Virus record (IMG/VR): IMGVR_UViG_3300030101_002520
Coordinates: 1-64,000 of that record
Reading direction: 5' to 3' (one strand)
DNA: 64,000 nucleotides
Source of the DNA: a virus
The notes below the pieces were generated by a model. The model did not search any database. It worked only from the letters and a program-made list of their open reading frames with translations, and was not told where the DNA came from. A program made the position numbers and the translations under genes. This document shows positions 1-9,622 of this stretch, piece by piece (position 1 is the stretch's first letter; each line of letters opens with the position of its first letter).

Positions 1-740
1 GTAAGACAACTACATCAGATTCTTTATGTAGTATATTTGTTTATAAGAATGCTGTTGAAGTAACAAGAGAAACAAAGGATGGATTAGAAACATTTATAGA
101 AGGAGATAAAATAGTTGCATCATGGTGCGGTAGATATGATGATATAAATAAAACACATGAACAATTAGAAATTATTATTGAATGGTATAATGCTTGGACT
201 ATTGTTGAAAATAATATATCATTATTTATACAACATATGATAGCAAAGAAAAAACAAAAATATTTAGTACCAAAGCAACAAATAGTATTCTTAAAAGATC
301 TTGGATCTAATAGTACAGTTTATCAAGAGTATGGTTGGAAGAATACCGGTACATTATTTAAAAGTCATTTGATATCTTATGCTATAGAATTTCTTAGAGA
401 AGAGATTAGTCAAGATACAGATGAACATGGTAATATAATTAAAACAACACTTGGTGTAGAAAGAATACCAGACAAAATGTTATTAACAGAAATGATGCAA
501 TATTACCCTGGATTAAATGTGGATAGACTTGTAGCATTTTCCGCTCTAATTGCATTTGTAAAGCTTCAACAGTCTAATAGAGGTTATATTAGACGTAAAG
601 AGAGTGATAAGTCTAAGGATAACTTGGAAAAATCACAAAATTTGTATAAATTATCTAGTAGACCTTTTAAAAATTTAGGTAGATCTAGAATAGCAAATAA
701 ATCAAAATTTAAAAAATCTGCATTTAAAAATTTAAGATAA
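1..740 (+). CDS. terL: Terminase large subunit, C-terminal part (5' end outside window)
   Basis: The reading frame is open from base 3, upstream of the first ATG at 237, so this is the 3' part of a longer gene rather than a 167-aa protein. The visible 245 residues look like the RNase H-like nuclease half of a large terminase: a V-A-S-W-C-G-R segment followed by a long helix with acidic residues (E-I-I-I-E-W-Y-N-A-W), a conserved Y-P-G-L-N-V-D-R-L-V-A-F segment and a lysine/arginine-rich tail. The ATPase half would lie to the left. Terminase pumps DNA through the portal and cuts concatemers, and the portal gene follows 100 bases downstream, as in crAss-like phages. The stop codon overlaps the start of the next small ORF as TAATG. 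The family call rests on motif appearance plus gene order. Confidence 0.8.
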   Translation, partial: KTTTSDSLCSIFVYKNAVEVTRETKDGLETFIEGDKIVASWCGRYDDINKTHEQLEIIIEWYNAWTIVENNISLFIQHMIAKKKQKYLVPKQQIVFLKDLGSNSTVYQEYGWKNTGTLFKSHLISYAIEFLREEISQDTDEHGNIIKTTLGVERIPDKMLLTEMMQYYPGLNVDRLVAFSALIAFVKLQQSNRGYIRRKESDKSKDNLEKSQNLYKLSSRPFKNLGRSRIANKSKFKKSAFKNLR

Positions 741-841
741 TGAAAAAATATTGGACAACTACTTCTACAGGTTACTCATCTAATTGGAAAACTAATTCTA
801 CCTATGGTAAAGTATATATTACTTATACGCTAAAAAAATAA
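740..841 (+). CDS. Putative 33-aa protein between terminase and portal
   Basis: A short ORF starts on the ATG that overlaps the terminase stop codon (TAATG) and ends three bases before the portal start, filling the gap exactly. The predicted peptide is basic and rich in threonine, serine and tyrosine, beginning M-K-K-Y-W-T-T-T-S-T-G and ending in L-K-K. The same TAATG coupling is used by four certain gene pairs further down the window, which supports translation. I recognise no family. It could also be untranslated leader for the portal gene. Confidence 0.45.
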   Translation: MKKYWTTTSTGYSSNWKTNSTYGKVYITYTLKK

Positions 842-844
842 TTT

Positions 845-3595
845 ATGAGAATTTTAAATGCTTTACAATTAAAGAATGGTGCAAAAGCAGATAGTAAAGA
901 TTATCCATCTTCTGCTGCACTTACGCAACCTACGCAATTTTTACCAGCTAAAAAGAAAACAGATGATTGGGCATCATGGAATTTAGATTGGTTAGAGACA
1001 GAAGGTTTAGAGTATCTAAGAAAGACATCTAGAAAACTTCTTAAGAATTATAAGTTAGCAAAAGGTATTATTGATAAAACAGATTACATTATTGAAGAAG
1101 ATAATGAATATAAAGATTTAATGGATGTACTAACTAAGTCAGATGATTCTGCTTTAGAATTAAAATTTTATCCTATAATACCAAATGTTATAAATGTATT
1201 AACTGGTGAATTTTCTAAAAGATTTTCTAAAGTTCAATTTAGAGCTGTTGATGATCAATCATATAATGAAATGTTAGAGAATAAAAGAAAGCTAGTAGAA
1301 GAAAATTTATTAGCTGATGCAAAAGCTAATATATTATATGAAATGATAAAGATGGGTTTAGATCCACAATCAGATGAAGCTAAAGAAAAATTAGATGTAG
1401 AAAATGTAAAAACACTTCCTGAAATAGAAGATTTTTTTTCTAAAGACTATAGAAGTTTAGTTGAAGAGTGGGCTAGTCATCAACTAATAGTAGATGAGGA
1501 AAGATTTAAAATGCATGAACTTGAGGAGAGAGCGTTTAGGGATATGCTTATTACAGATAGAGAATTTTGGCATTTTAAAATGATGGAAGATGATTATGAA
1601 GTTGAATTATGGAATCCTGTACTAACGTTTTATCAAAAATCTCCAGATACTAGATATATATCAGATTCTAATTATGTAGGTAAATGTGATATGATGACAC
1701 CAGCAGATGTTATAGATACTTATGGTTATCTCATGAGTGAGTCACAATTAAAGTCATTAGAAAAAATATACCCTACTAAAAATTCAAAATATCCTATACA
1801 AGGTTATCAAAATGATGGAACATTTTATGATCCAACAAAGTCATATGAGTGGAATACTAATATGCCTTCATTAGGATATAGACAATTTGTAAGCAATATG
1901 CATAATTCTACTGGTAGAGCAAATGATGTTGTTAAAATGATTTTAAATGAGGGAGAGGATATTAATACTTGGGGTGAAAGAAATATGCTTAGAGTTACAA
2001 CAGTGTATTGGAAAACACAAAGAAAAGTAGGACATCTTACACGAGTATTAGAAAATGGCACTGTTGTTTCTAAAGTTGTTGATGAAAATTTTAAATTAAC
2101 AGAGACACCTGTATATAATACAAAATTATTTAAAGAAAAAACAAGAGATAATTTATTGTATGGAGAGCATGTAGATTATATATGGATTAATGAAGTATGG
2201 GGTGGTGTTAAGATTGGACCTAACTTACCATCAACATGGAAACAAACTTCTACAGAATTAAATCCTATATACATTGGCATAAATCAAACTAAACCAGGAA
2301 GAGTACCATTTCAGTTTAAAGGTGATAGTAATCTTTATGGTTGTAAGTTACCTGTAGAGGGCAGGGTATTTTCTGATAGAAATACAAGATCTACCTCTTT
2401 AGTTGATCTTATGAAAGCATTTCAAGTTGGTTATAATATGGTTAATAATCAAATAGCTGATATACTTGTTGATGAACTTGGCACTGTAATTATGTTTGAT
2501 CAAAATGCATTACCACGTCATTCAATGGGTGAAGACTGGGGTAAAAATAATATGGCTAAAGCATATGTAGCTATGAAGGATTTTGGTATGCTACCATTAG
2601 ATACTTCTATTACAAATACAGAAAATGCTACAAACTTTAATCATTATCAGACATTAAACATGGAGCAGACAAATAGATTAATGTCTAGAATACAATTAGC
2701 AAATTATTTTAAAGGTCAAGCATTTGAAGCTATTGGTATAAATCCTCAAAGATTAGGTCAAGAAATTTCAAGACAAACAGCAACTGGTGTACAACAAGCT
2801 GTACAATCTTCTTTTGCACAAACAGAAATGTATTTTATACAGCACTCAGATAACCTTATGCCTAGGGTGCATCAAATGAGAACTGATCTTTCACAATACT
2901 ATCATAGTAATACACCTAGTGTAAGATTAAATTATATATCAAGTGAAGCAGAAAAAGTTAATTTTCAGATAAATGGAACTGAGTTATTGATGAGAGATTT
3001 CAATATTTTTTGTACTACTAAAACAAATCATAGAGCAATATTAGATCAATTAAAACAATTAGCTATACAAAATAATACAAGTGGTGCTAGTATATTTGAT
3101 TTAGGTAGTGTTATAAAAGCTGAGTCTATTGCTGAAGTTACAGATATATTAAAAGATTCTGAAAAGAAATCAAAAGAAGAAAGACAGGCTCAATTGAAAC
3201 AACAACAAGAAATGCAACAGCAACAATTACAAGCACAAGCTCAAGAAAAAGCAGCTGAACGTGAGTTTAAGAAAGCTGAAAATGAGGCTGAGCGTAAAAA
3301 AGATATTACTGTTGCAGAAATAAGATCTGCTAGTTATGGATCACAAGCAGATATTAATCAAAATATGCAGAGTGATTTTCAAGATGCTATGGAAAATATA
3401 CGTAAAAGAGATGAGTATAGAGAGCAAATGAACTTTAAAAGAGAAGAATCTGCTGTAAGAAATTCAAATGATCAAGCTAAGATGGGAATAGATAGAGAAA
3501 AACTTGCAACTCAAAGGGAAATAGCTAATAAAAATTTAGAAATTGCACGTGAAAATAAAAACAAATATGATGTGCAAGGTGGAGAAAAAAGTTAA
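845..3595 (+). CDS. Portal protein
   Basis: At 916 aa this matches the large portal proteins of crAss-like phages and follows the terminase directly. The portal forms the dodecameric ring at the capsid vertex through which DNA is packaged and ejected. The N-terminal third is helical (residues about 40-230). A mixed core follows, with W-K-T-Q-R and W-I-N-E-V-W-G-G-V-K-I-G segments near residues 390-460. The last 150 residues are a glutamine- and lysine/glutamate-rich helix or coiled coil (Q-Q-Q-E-M-Q-Q-Q-Q-L-Q-A-Q-A-Q-E-K), comparable to the C-terminal barrel and crown helices of podovirus-type portals. The start is the first ATG after the small upstream ORF. The assignment comes from size, position and overall composition; no catalytic motif exists to confirm it. 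Confidence 0.78.
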   Translation: MRILNALQLKNGAKADSKDYPSSAALTQPTQFLPAKKKTDDWASWNLDWLETEGLEYLRKTSRKLLKNYKLAKGIIDKTDYIIEEDNEYKDLMDVLTKSDDSALELKFYPIIPNVINVLTGEFSKRFSKVQFRAVDDQSYNEMLENKRKLVEENLLADAKANILYEMIKMGLDPQSDEAKEKLDVENVKTLPEIEDFFSKDYRSLVEEWASHQLIVDEERFKMHELEERAFRDMLITDREFWHFKMMEDDYEVELWNPVLTFYQKSPDTRYISDSNYVGKCDMMTPADVIDTYGYLMSESQLKSLEKIYPTKNSKYPIQGYQNDGTFYDPTKSYEWNTNMPSLGYRQFVSNMHNSTGRANDVVKMILNEGEDINTWGERNMLRVTTVYWKTQRKVGHLTRVLENGTVVSKVVDENFKLTETPVYNTKLFKEKTRDNLLYGEHVDYIWINEVWGGVKIGPNLPSTWKQTSTELNPIYIGINQTKPGRVPFQFKGDSNLYGCKLPVEGRVFSDRNTRSTSLVDLMKAFQVGYNMVNNQIADILVDELGTVIMFDQNALPRHSMGEDWGKNNMAKAYVAMKDFGMLPLDTSITNTENATNFNHYQTLNMEQTNRLMSRIQLANYFKGQAFEAIGINPQRLGQEISRQTATGVQQAVQSSFAQTEMYFIQHSDNLMPRVHQMRTDLSQYYHSNTPSVRLNYISSEAEKVNFQINGTELLMRDFNIFCTTKTNHRAILDQLKQLAIQNNTSGASIFDLGSVIKAESIAEVTDILKDSEKKSKEERQAQLKQQQEMQQQQLQAQAQEKAAEREFKKAENEAERKKDITVAEIRSASYGSQADINQNMQSDFQDAMENIRKRDEYREQMNFKREESAVRNSNDQAKMGIDREKLATQREIANKNLEIARENKNKYDVQGGEKS

Positions 3596-3679
3596 TAAAA
3601 TAGTAAAAATTAAATGATAGCTATATACTGTCACAAATTTTAAATTTAAAAAAAATTTTTAAGGTTTATCATAAAAAGA

Positions 3680-3701
3680 TTTACTATATTATATATATAA
3701 A
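3680..3701 (+). promoter_or_regulatory. Phage promoter-like motif, copy 1
   Basis: The 126-base gap between the portal and scaffold genes holds TTTACTATATTATATATATAA, a copy of the recurring element whose best copies read TTTGTATATTATTATATA. It lies about 20 bases before the scaffold ATG. Upstream at 3636-3660 is an AT-only tract with partial dyad symmetry. The call is by similarity to the other copies and by placement. Confidence 0.5.
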
Positions 3702-3721
3702 CGTTATAAAACCAAATAATT

Positions 3722-5026
3722 ATGGCTGAAAAAGAAACCAAAACAGTTGATACAAAGGTTGAACAAGTTGATGTTAATCTTGATGACATTTTTAATGCAG
3801 CACCAGGAGGAGAATCAATTACACTACCAGAAGAAAGTGAAAAAAAACCTAGTGTATTTAGTAGAAAAAAGCCTGTAGATACAAGCTTTTTATATGAAAA
3901 TAAAAAACAAGAAAAGAAGGAAGAAGTTGTAGAAGAAAAAGTAGAAGAGAAAGTAGAAGCAAAAGAAGAAGTAGTAGAAGAGAAGAAAGAAGAAAAACCT
4001 AAACAGGAAAGTAAAGAAAGTATAGATGAGGTCTTAGGTTTAAATGAAGAAGTAGAAGAAGAAGTAGTTGAGACACCTAAGAAAGGAAGGAAAAGAATAG
4101 AAGGTATAACTGATGTTTTTTCAAAACTTATTAAAGATGAAAAAATTATACCTTTTGATGATGATAAGGAGCTTGATGATTATTCAGCAAAAGACTGGGA
4201 AGAATTGATTCAAGCTAACTTGGATGAAAAAGTTAATCAGGTAAGAAAAGAAACACCTAAGCAGTTTTTTAATAGTTTACCTGAAGAATTACAGATAGCT
4301 GCTAAGTATGTAGCAGATGGTGGTAAAGATCTAAAAACTTTATTTGGAGCTTTATCAAAAGTAGAAGAAACAAGAGAGCTAGATGTAAAAAATGAAAATG
4401 ACCAGGAGCAAATAATAAGAGAATATTTAGGTGCAACTGGTTATGGAACAGCAGAAGAGATAAAAGAAGAGATTGATATTTGGAAAGATCTTGGCAAGCT
4501 TGAACAGCAAGCTAATAAGTTCAAACCAAAATTAGATAAGATGCAAGAAAAAGTTGTTGCTAAAAGATTGCAAGAGCAAGAAATGAGAAAGAAGAAACAG
4601 CAACAAGCTTCTGAAACATATATGAATAGTGTATATGAGACTTTAAAAGGTGGTGAGATTAATGAAATAAAGCTAGATAGAAAGACTCAATCCTTGTTAT
4701 ATAATGGATTAGTAGAACCTGCTTATCCATCTATATCAGGAAAAAATACAAATTTGTTAGGACATCTTTTGGAGAAGTACCAGTTTGTTGAACCAAACTA
4801 TCCATTAATAACTGAAGCATTATGGTTATTAGCAGATCCAAAAGGTTACAAAGCTAAATTGATGGAGAAAGGAGAAAGTGTAGCTACAGAAAAAACAGTG
4901 AGAAAGTTAAAGACAGCTCAATCACAAAAAGCAAGTTCTGCAGCGTCTGTAACAGAAAATAAAAATACTAGAAGAAGTGGCTCAAGAAAGCTACCTAGAA
5001 ATAAAAATATATTTAAAAGGTTTTAA
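3722..5026 (+). CDS. Putative scaffolding protein
   Basis: This 434-aa protein sits between the portal and major capsid genes, the usual place for a scaffold that guides procapsid assembly and is then lost or degraded. Residues about 55-125 are an extreme low-complexity run of lysine, glutamate and valine (K-K-E-E-V-V-E-E-K-V-E-E-K type). The remainder is predicted helical and highly charged, with a Q-E-Q-E-M-R-K-K-K-Q-Q-Q coiled coil near residue 290 and a basic C-terminus ending R-K-L-P-R-N-K-N-I-F-K-R-F, suitable for contacting the capsid shell. Scaffold sequences diverge too far for a sequence-only identification, so the role is inferred from position, charge and helicity. It has its own upstream promoter-like motif and the TAATTATG start context. 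Confidence 0.6.
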   Translation: MAEKETKTVDTKVEQVDVNLDDIFNAAPGGESITLPEESEKKPSVFSRKKPVDTSFLYENKKQEKKEEVVEEKVEEKVEAKEEVVEEKKEEKPKQESKESIDEVLGLNEEVEEEVVETPKKGRKRIEGITDVFSKLIKDEKIIPFDDDKELDDYSAKDWEELIQANLDEKVNQVRKETPKQFFNSLPEELQIAAKYVADGGKDLKTLFGALSKVEETRELDVKNENDQEQIIREYLGATGYGTAEEIKEEIDIWKDLGKLEQQANKFKPKLDKMQEKVVAKRLQEQEMRKKKQQQASETYMNSVYETLKGGEINEIKLDRKTQSLLYNGLVEPAYPSISGKNTNLLGHLLEKYQFVEPNYPLITEALWLLADPKGYKAKLMEKGESVATEKTVRKLKTAQSQKASSAASVTENKNTRRSGSRKLPRNKNIFKRF

Positions 5027-5067
5027 TATATTAATTAATGTTTAACAATTAAAAATAAATTTCAATT

Positions 5068-6711
5068 ATGGCAACTCCAGTTTTAAATAATGGGATTTTC
5101 CTAAGAGATACTAACTATAAAGCAAGTTCTCATGTTGATTCTTATCACTTAACAAACATGCTCGGGGACACAGAACCTATGGATATGGGTCCTATTGACA
5201 TGTGGGCAATGATGCAAAAGGTAGAGATGCCATTGTATCAAATGGCTTCATTTGGTGGTGCGAATACAATACAAGTAGATAATGCTAGAGGTGAGTATAA
5301 ATGGCAAACTCCCGTTGCTCAAGACCTACCATATATCGTTAAAGATATAGAGGCAGGTGGTGACCACTTTGGTCAGGACGGAACTACATTCAAAATTATG
5401 CTTAATAAAAGAGCATTTGGTCATGGTGACATTATTACTTATGATAAGTATAATGGTGCTGAACTTTACATCACGGCTGATGACATTTATGAAGCAGGTG
5501 AAGGTGTGGTTTATACTGTTCAAATGGTAAATAATTCAACCTCAGCAACTTTTGATAGAGCAAAGTATCTAAAAGCAGGTACAAAATACTTTAGAAAAGG
5601 TTCTGCAAGAGGTGAGTATGGTGAAAGATTTTCAGATATTACAACTTCAAATGGTTTCCGTGAATTCTATAACTTTGTAGGAGGAGCAGAAGCACATGTA
5701 CATTATTCAGTATCATCTAGAGCTGATCTTATGATCAAAGGTGGTATGAATGCTGATGGTACTGTTCCAGTTACGGAAATTTGGAGATCTTTTGACAAAG
5801 GTTTAGATCCATCAATTTCTTCATTAGAATCAATGGTAGAGATTATGGGTGCTGACTATGTTAGAAGAGCTTTTGATAATGGAGATCTATCAAGAACTTT
5901 CCTTACTAATTTAGAAGCAGCTCATCTTTCTAAAATTGCAACAGATATTGAAACGTACCTAATGTGGGGACGTGGAGGTAGAGTTAAGCAAGACGGACCA
6001 GATGACATTAGACTATCAGTAGGTCTTTGGAGACAATTAGACAACTCATTTAAAAGAGTTTATAATAAAGCTTCATTTAACTTAGATATGTTTAAGTCTG
6101 AGCTTTACAACTTCTATCAAGGTAAAGTTGATCTAGATGGACCAGATCCACAAAGATCTTTAATTGTACAAACAGGTATTGGTGGTATGCAGTTAATCAA
6201 TAAAGCTATCAAAGATGATGTTAGCATGATTAACCAAGGTAACAATGGACAAGCTCCTTTTGTTATTAATGCTGATAGCGTTGGTGCAGTTACAGGTCAA
6301 GGAATGGATATGGGTTATGGATATGCATTTACATCATTTGTAATTCCATTCTTAGCAAACGTTAAGTTTGTTCTGAATCCTGCATTTGACAACTTACATA
6401 CTAATGATATTGAGAATCCGCTTATTGACGGAAGACCTTTAAGTTCTTATTCATTTATAATCTTTGATGTAACTGATCAAGGAAATGATAATATTCACTT
6501 ATTGAAATTATCATGGGATAATCAGTTAAAGTGGTTCTATCAAAATGGAACTATGGATTATATGGGAAGAACTCAAGGATTCCAGTCTAATGGACAATTT
6601 AATGGCTATAGAGTTTATATGACTCAAACAATGCCTGGTATTTGGGTTAAAGATCCAACCAAAGTATTGAAGATAGTTATGAAGAATCCTACTACAGGTG
6701 GTTCATTCTAA
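5068..6711 (+). CDS. Major capsid protein
   Basis: The 547-aa product is placed after portal and scaffold and is followed at once by a strong terminator, as expected for the most abundant virion protein. The length is a little above the roughly 500 residues usual for crAss-like major capsid proteins of HK97 fold. Visible segments consistent with that fold are the N-terminal arm (to about residue 60), an E-loop-like stretch around E-Y-K-W-Q-T-P-V-A-Q-D-L-P, a long helix around residues 240-300 (L-E-S-M-V-E-I-M-G-A-D-Y-V-R-R-A-F) and glycine-rich beta segments at the C-terminus. Codon use is slightly richer in C- and G-ending codons than in the neighbouring genes, in line with high expression. 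No maturation protease gene was recognised nearby. Confidence 0.78.
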   Translation: MATPVLNNGIFLRDTNYKASSHVDSYHLTNMLGDTEPMDMGPIDMWAMMQKVEMPLYQMASFGGANTIQVDNARGEYKWQTPVAQDLPYIVKDIEAGGDHFGQDGTTFKIMLNKRAFGHGDIITYDKYNGAELYITADDIYEAGEGVVYTVQMVNNSTSATFDRAKYLKAGTKYFRKGSARGEYGERFSDITTSNGFREFYNFVGGAEAHVHYSVSSRADLMIKGGMNADGTVPVTEIWRSFDKGLDPSISSLESMVEIMGADYVRRAFDNGDLSRTFLTNLEAAHLSKIATDIETYLMWGRGGRVKQDGPDDIRLSVGLWRQLDNSFKRVYNKASFNLDMFKSELYNFYQGKVDLDGPDPQRSLIVQTGIGGMQLINKAIKDDVSMINQGNNGQAPFVINADSVGAVTGQGMDMGYGYAFTSFVIPFLANVKFVLNPAFDNLHTNDIENPLIDGRPLSSYSFIIFDVTDQGNDNIHLLKLSWDNQLKWFYQNGTMDYMGRTQGFQSNGQFNGYRVYMTQTMPGIWVKDPTKVLKIVMKNPTTGGSF

Positions 6712-6726
6712 TATGTTCTTATTTAG

Positions 6727-6755
6727 AAGAGGGATCTAATGGTCCCTCTTTTAAA
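6727..6755 (+). terminator. Rho-independent terminator after the capsid gene
   Basis: A perfect 8-bp stem, AAGAGGGA pairing with TCCCTCTT around an 8-base loop, is followed by a short T-rich run. It lies 15 bases after the major capsid stop codon and would limit read-through into the connector genes. Confidence 0.85.
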
Positions 6756-6787
6756 TTTTATTTAATAATTTAAAAAACCTTTTAAAA

Positions 6788-7888
6788 ATGGCTAAGAAAA
6801 AAACAACTAAAAAAGAAGTAGTAGTAAATGATATTGATACAATGGAAACTACTATAGATACTTTACAACCTGAAGTTTCAATGGAAGACTTCACAATGAT
6901 TGAAAAATATCAACAAGGAAAAAATCAAACTATTGCTATACGTCCTTATGTTACAAATGATGAAAACATGGGATTAGAAAATTATAATATGTCTTTATAT
7001 GATAATGTATATCATGAAGAACAATTAACATGTTTAGATATAAATGGTGTTAGAAGATATATTACTGGTTTAAATGAGTTTGCTCCAGAAATAAAACAAT
7101 TAGAACCTTCAAAAAGAAAAGCTAAAGTAAAACAGATAAGAACAGCTGTAGCTGAATTAGAAAAAGAATTAGCACAAAATGTTATATCTGTAGATGATCC
7201 AGAGTTTTGGAATAAAGTAAAATTACTTAGACCTAATAATGATGAGTTTTGGTCTAAGATAAGTGTAAGAGCTGGTAATGATCCTTTATATTTAGATCCA
7301 AAAAAGGATGCATATGATTTAATAAAAATCTTTGCAATAGAAGCAGGAGGATTTTCTATAGTTGCAAAAAGTTTAGAAGAAGCTAAAAGAAAAGGACCTA
7401 GTTGTAAATTTTATTTAGATAATGTAAAAGATACAGTTAATACTAGAACTAAGACTTCTAAAGTTAGAAATAGAGCACTTGCTGCATTACAAAACTTGTA
7501 TGATACTAATCCTACAAAATTAAAATATGTTGGTATGGTTGTTGATCAATATCAAGCATATAATAATTCAACACCAAATGATGTAATATATGAAGATATG
7601 GATAATTACATTAATGGTTTTGGTAGAGAGTCAAATAAAAGTAATGCTGCAAAACAGTTTTTAGATACTGCTAATTTAAGTTTAGATGAATTAAAACTAA
7701 CAGCTGTTATTAAATGTGCAAGATATTATAAATTTTTAATGGATAAATCTGATGGATTTATTTATACAGATAATAATGTAAGACTTGGAAGAACTTTAGA
7801 CGATGCTCTATCTTTCTTGAGCAGTCCTTTAAATGATGAAGTCTTAATGTACGTTTTAAAGAAAGTAGAACATGAATGGTCATTATAG
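6788..7888 (+). CDS. Conserved structural protein downstream of the capsid gene
   Basis: This 366-aa protein begins with a basic tail (M-A-K-K-K-T-T-K-K-E) and is otherwise mostly helical and mixed-charge, with a central coiled-coil-like segment (K-Q-I-R-T-A-V-A-E-L-E-K-E-L). crAss-like phages carry a conserved virion protein directly after the capsid gene, and this is the positional equivalent. No enzymatic motif is visible. It ends in a single TAG that is followed immediately, in the same frame, by the ATG of the next gene, so any read-through would fuse the two into one 923-residue chain. The exact role (head-to-tail connector or capsid-associated protein) is not decidable from sequence. 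Confidence 0.6.
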   Translation: MAKKKTTKKEVVVNDIDTMETTIDTLQPEVSMEDFTMIEKYQQGKNQTIAIRPYVTNDENMGLENYNMSLYDNVYHEEQLTCLDINGVRRYITGLNEFAPEIKQLEPSKRKAKVKQIRTAVAELEKELAQNVISVDDPEFWNKVKLLRPNNDEFWSKISVRAGNDPLYLDPKKDAYDLIKIFAIEAGGFSIVAKSLEEAKRKGPSCKFYLDNVKDTVNTRTKTSKVRNRALAALQNLYDTNPTKLKYVGMVVDQYQAYNNSTPNDVIYEDMDNYINGFGRESNKSNAAKQFLDTANLSLDELKLTAVIKCARYYKFLMDKSDGFIYTDNNVRLGRTLDDALSFLSSPLNDEVLMYVLKKVEHEWSL

Positions 7889-9559
7889 ATGAATAATACA
7901 ACCCTACAAGTTAAGATAAAGCAAAGAATGAACAAGATTGATAGTCAGGACTATGACAATATCAAATCTTGGGAAATTGCTGAAGCTTTTAATAAAGCAC
8001 AATTAGAATGGTGTAGAAGGCAGTTAGCAGGTACAAATATACGTAAAGAGGGAGATGAAATGTCCAAAAGACGTATAGATGATTTAAGTATTCTATTAAC
8101 TAGAAAAAAACTTGTAGGAGTTGATATTCAATATAATGATACATATGGATATTTTCAAAGTAGTAATTTTGGATCTATATATGATCCACAACAAGGTGGT
8201 GATTATTTAGAGTTTAAAAAGATTGAGTGTAATTCACAACAATGTTTTCCTTTTACTAATGCTACAACTACAACAGGTATAGTAGAGAATGAAAGCACTA
8301 TACCAGGGTATTGGCAAACAAATTATGAAACAGTTGTTACAAATACTCCTGGCAGCACTGAGGAAATTACAACTAGTATACAGAATGTTCCTATATTTGG
8401 TTTTTATACACATGGCAGCCCTTCTGGAGATTTTATCCCATCACAAAATAGAATTGAAGATTGGGGAGAATATGGCGATCCTAATCAACCATTTTGGCCC
8501 GGGATTCCAGCAACACAAATAACAACAAATGAACCTTGGGTTTTTAATAATAATTTGTTTCCTCCTATAATTTTTGATAATGGAACAGGTAATGTAGTTT
8601 ATAATAATAATATTGTAATGCCTATTTTGGATTCAGCAGGACCAATAACTGGTTGTAATTATTGTGGTTTAACAGGTTCTGAAATTATTAATAATCCAAA
8701 CTTATTACAGTTTTTTGCTGAAAAAGCAAATGTAAATGTAGGATATGTTATAGGTGGACCTAACAATGAGCTTTTAGATTTTACACAATCACCAGCTGTG
8801 CTTAGCTCAATACCTGATTTAAGTGCTCAGGCAGGTGGTGTTAATGGTGTTTTAAATGAACAATATCCATATACTAATGCTCCTAATAATTGGATTAATA
8901 ATACAATACAATTATTTGATGTTCAAACTGATGCTCTTTGTGCTTCATCAGGTTGTTGGTTTGTGCCAAATAGTGTTCAATTTCAAACTTTTAGTATAAG
9001 TAATTGGGAAACAATACCTGGTAGCACAGATTTAAATATAATTGAAACAGATCCTACTTATATACCAGATCAAACAATTACTTATCAAACAGAAGAAACT
9101 ATAGATGTACCATTTCAAAAATGTTATTGTGCTCCTGGTGCTGATAAAGAAAGATTTTGTATTAAACCACGGACTATGACTGTATATCAATCTGAGGTAG
9201 CTAATGTTGATTTAATACTTAGAGATCCATTAAAAAGACCTGATTTTGATTGGTGTGAAACATTTTGCACTTTAGAATCTAATCAGGATAATAATAATAA
9301 TCCTGCTATTAGAATTTGGAGAAAAGATTTTTTTATAATGGATCCTGTATTGGTTTATTATAGAGTTCCTAGGAGAGTAGAGATATTAGGATCAGTTGAT
9401 CCTTATAACGGAGCAGATGTATTAGCAAATGTTGAATGTGAATTTAAAGATGATATAGTAGAATTATTAATAGATTATACTGCATCTATACTTGCTGGTG
9501 ATATTAGTGATGCTAATCAAATGATTAGAGGAGAACAGCAAGGTGAAAAAAATAACTAG
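7889..9559 (+). CDS. Ring-like connector protein with a large insertion
   Basis: The 556-aa product starts directly after the preceding TAG. Its first 75 residues (K-I-K-Q-R-M-N-K-I, then S-W-E-I-A-E-A-F-N-K-A-Q-L-E-W) and last 90 residues (Y-Y-R-V-P-R-R-V-E-I, then a helical D-I-V-E-L-L-I-D-Y-T-A-S-I-L) resemble the helical-plus-beta plan of the two ring proteins encoded at 19913-21498. Between them, residues about 115-420 are rich in asparagine, threonine, proline and glycine and contain cysteine pairs (G-C-N-Y-C-G, C-Y-C-A-P-G), which looks like an inserted surface domain. crAss-like virions stack several such rings between portal and tail. The ring role is inferred from resemblance and position. 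Confidence 0.5.
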   Translation: MNNTTLQVKIKQRMNKIDSQDYDNIKSWEIAEAFNKAQLEWCRRQLAGTNIRKEGDEMSKRRIDDLSILLTRKKLVGVDIQYNDTYGYFQSSNFGSIYDPQQGGDYLEFKKIECNSQQCFPFTNATTTTGIVENESTIPGYWQTNYETVVTNTPGSTEEITTSIQNVPIFGFYTHGSPSGDFIPSQNRIEDWGEYGDPNQPFWPGIPATQITTNEPWVFNNNLFPPIIFDNGTGNVVYNNNIVMPILDSAGPITGCNYCGLTGSEIINNPNLLQFFAEKANVNVGYVIGGPNNELLDFTQSPAVLSSIPDLSAQAGGVNGVLNEQYPYTNAPNNWINNTIQLFDVQTDALCASSGCWFVPNSVQFQTFSISNWETIPGSTDLNIIETDPTYIPDQTITYQTEETIDVPFQKCYCAPGADKERFCIKPRTMTVYQSEVANVDLILRDPLKRPDFDWCETFCTLESNQDNNNNPAIRIWRKDFFIMDPVLVYYRVPRRVEILGSVDPYNGADVLANVECEFKDDIVELLIDYTASILAGDISDANQMIRGEQQGEKNN

Positions 9560-9581
9560 TATACAAAGACTATTGCTTATT

Positions 9582-9602
9582 TTTTGTATATTATATATAT
9601 AA
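9582..9602 (+). promoter_or_regulatory. Phage promoter-like motif, copy 2
   Basis: TTTTTGTATATTATATATAT is one of the three best copies of the recurring element. It lies 20 bases after the ring-like gene and about 65 bases before the 407-aa gene, which is a single-gene unit closed by its own terminator. Confidence 0.6.
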
Positions 9603-9622
9603 AACCTTCTTGTTTATTTATG

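Noticed and set aside
237-740. Independent 167-aa gene starting at the ATG at 237
   Set aside because: The same frame is open back to the window edge and encodes terminase-like residues before that ATG.
7886-7888. Reassignment of TAG to glutamine
   Set aside because: TAG also ends genes at 9559, 17989 and 33169 directly before promoter or terminator signals, so it acts as a normal stop here.
8289-8522. 77-aa ORF in another frame within the ring-like gene
   Set aside because: Fully nested in a longer convincing frame and without its own signals.
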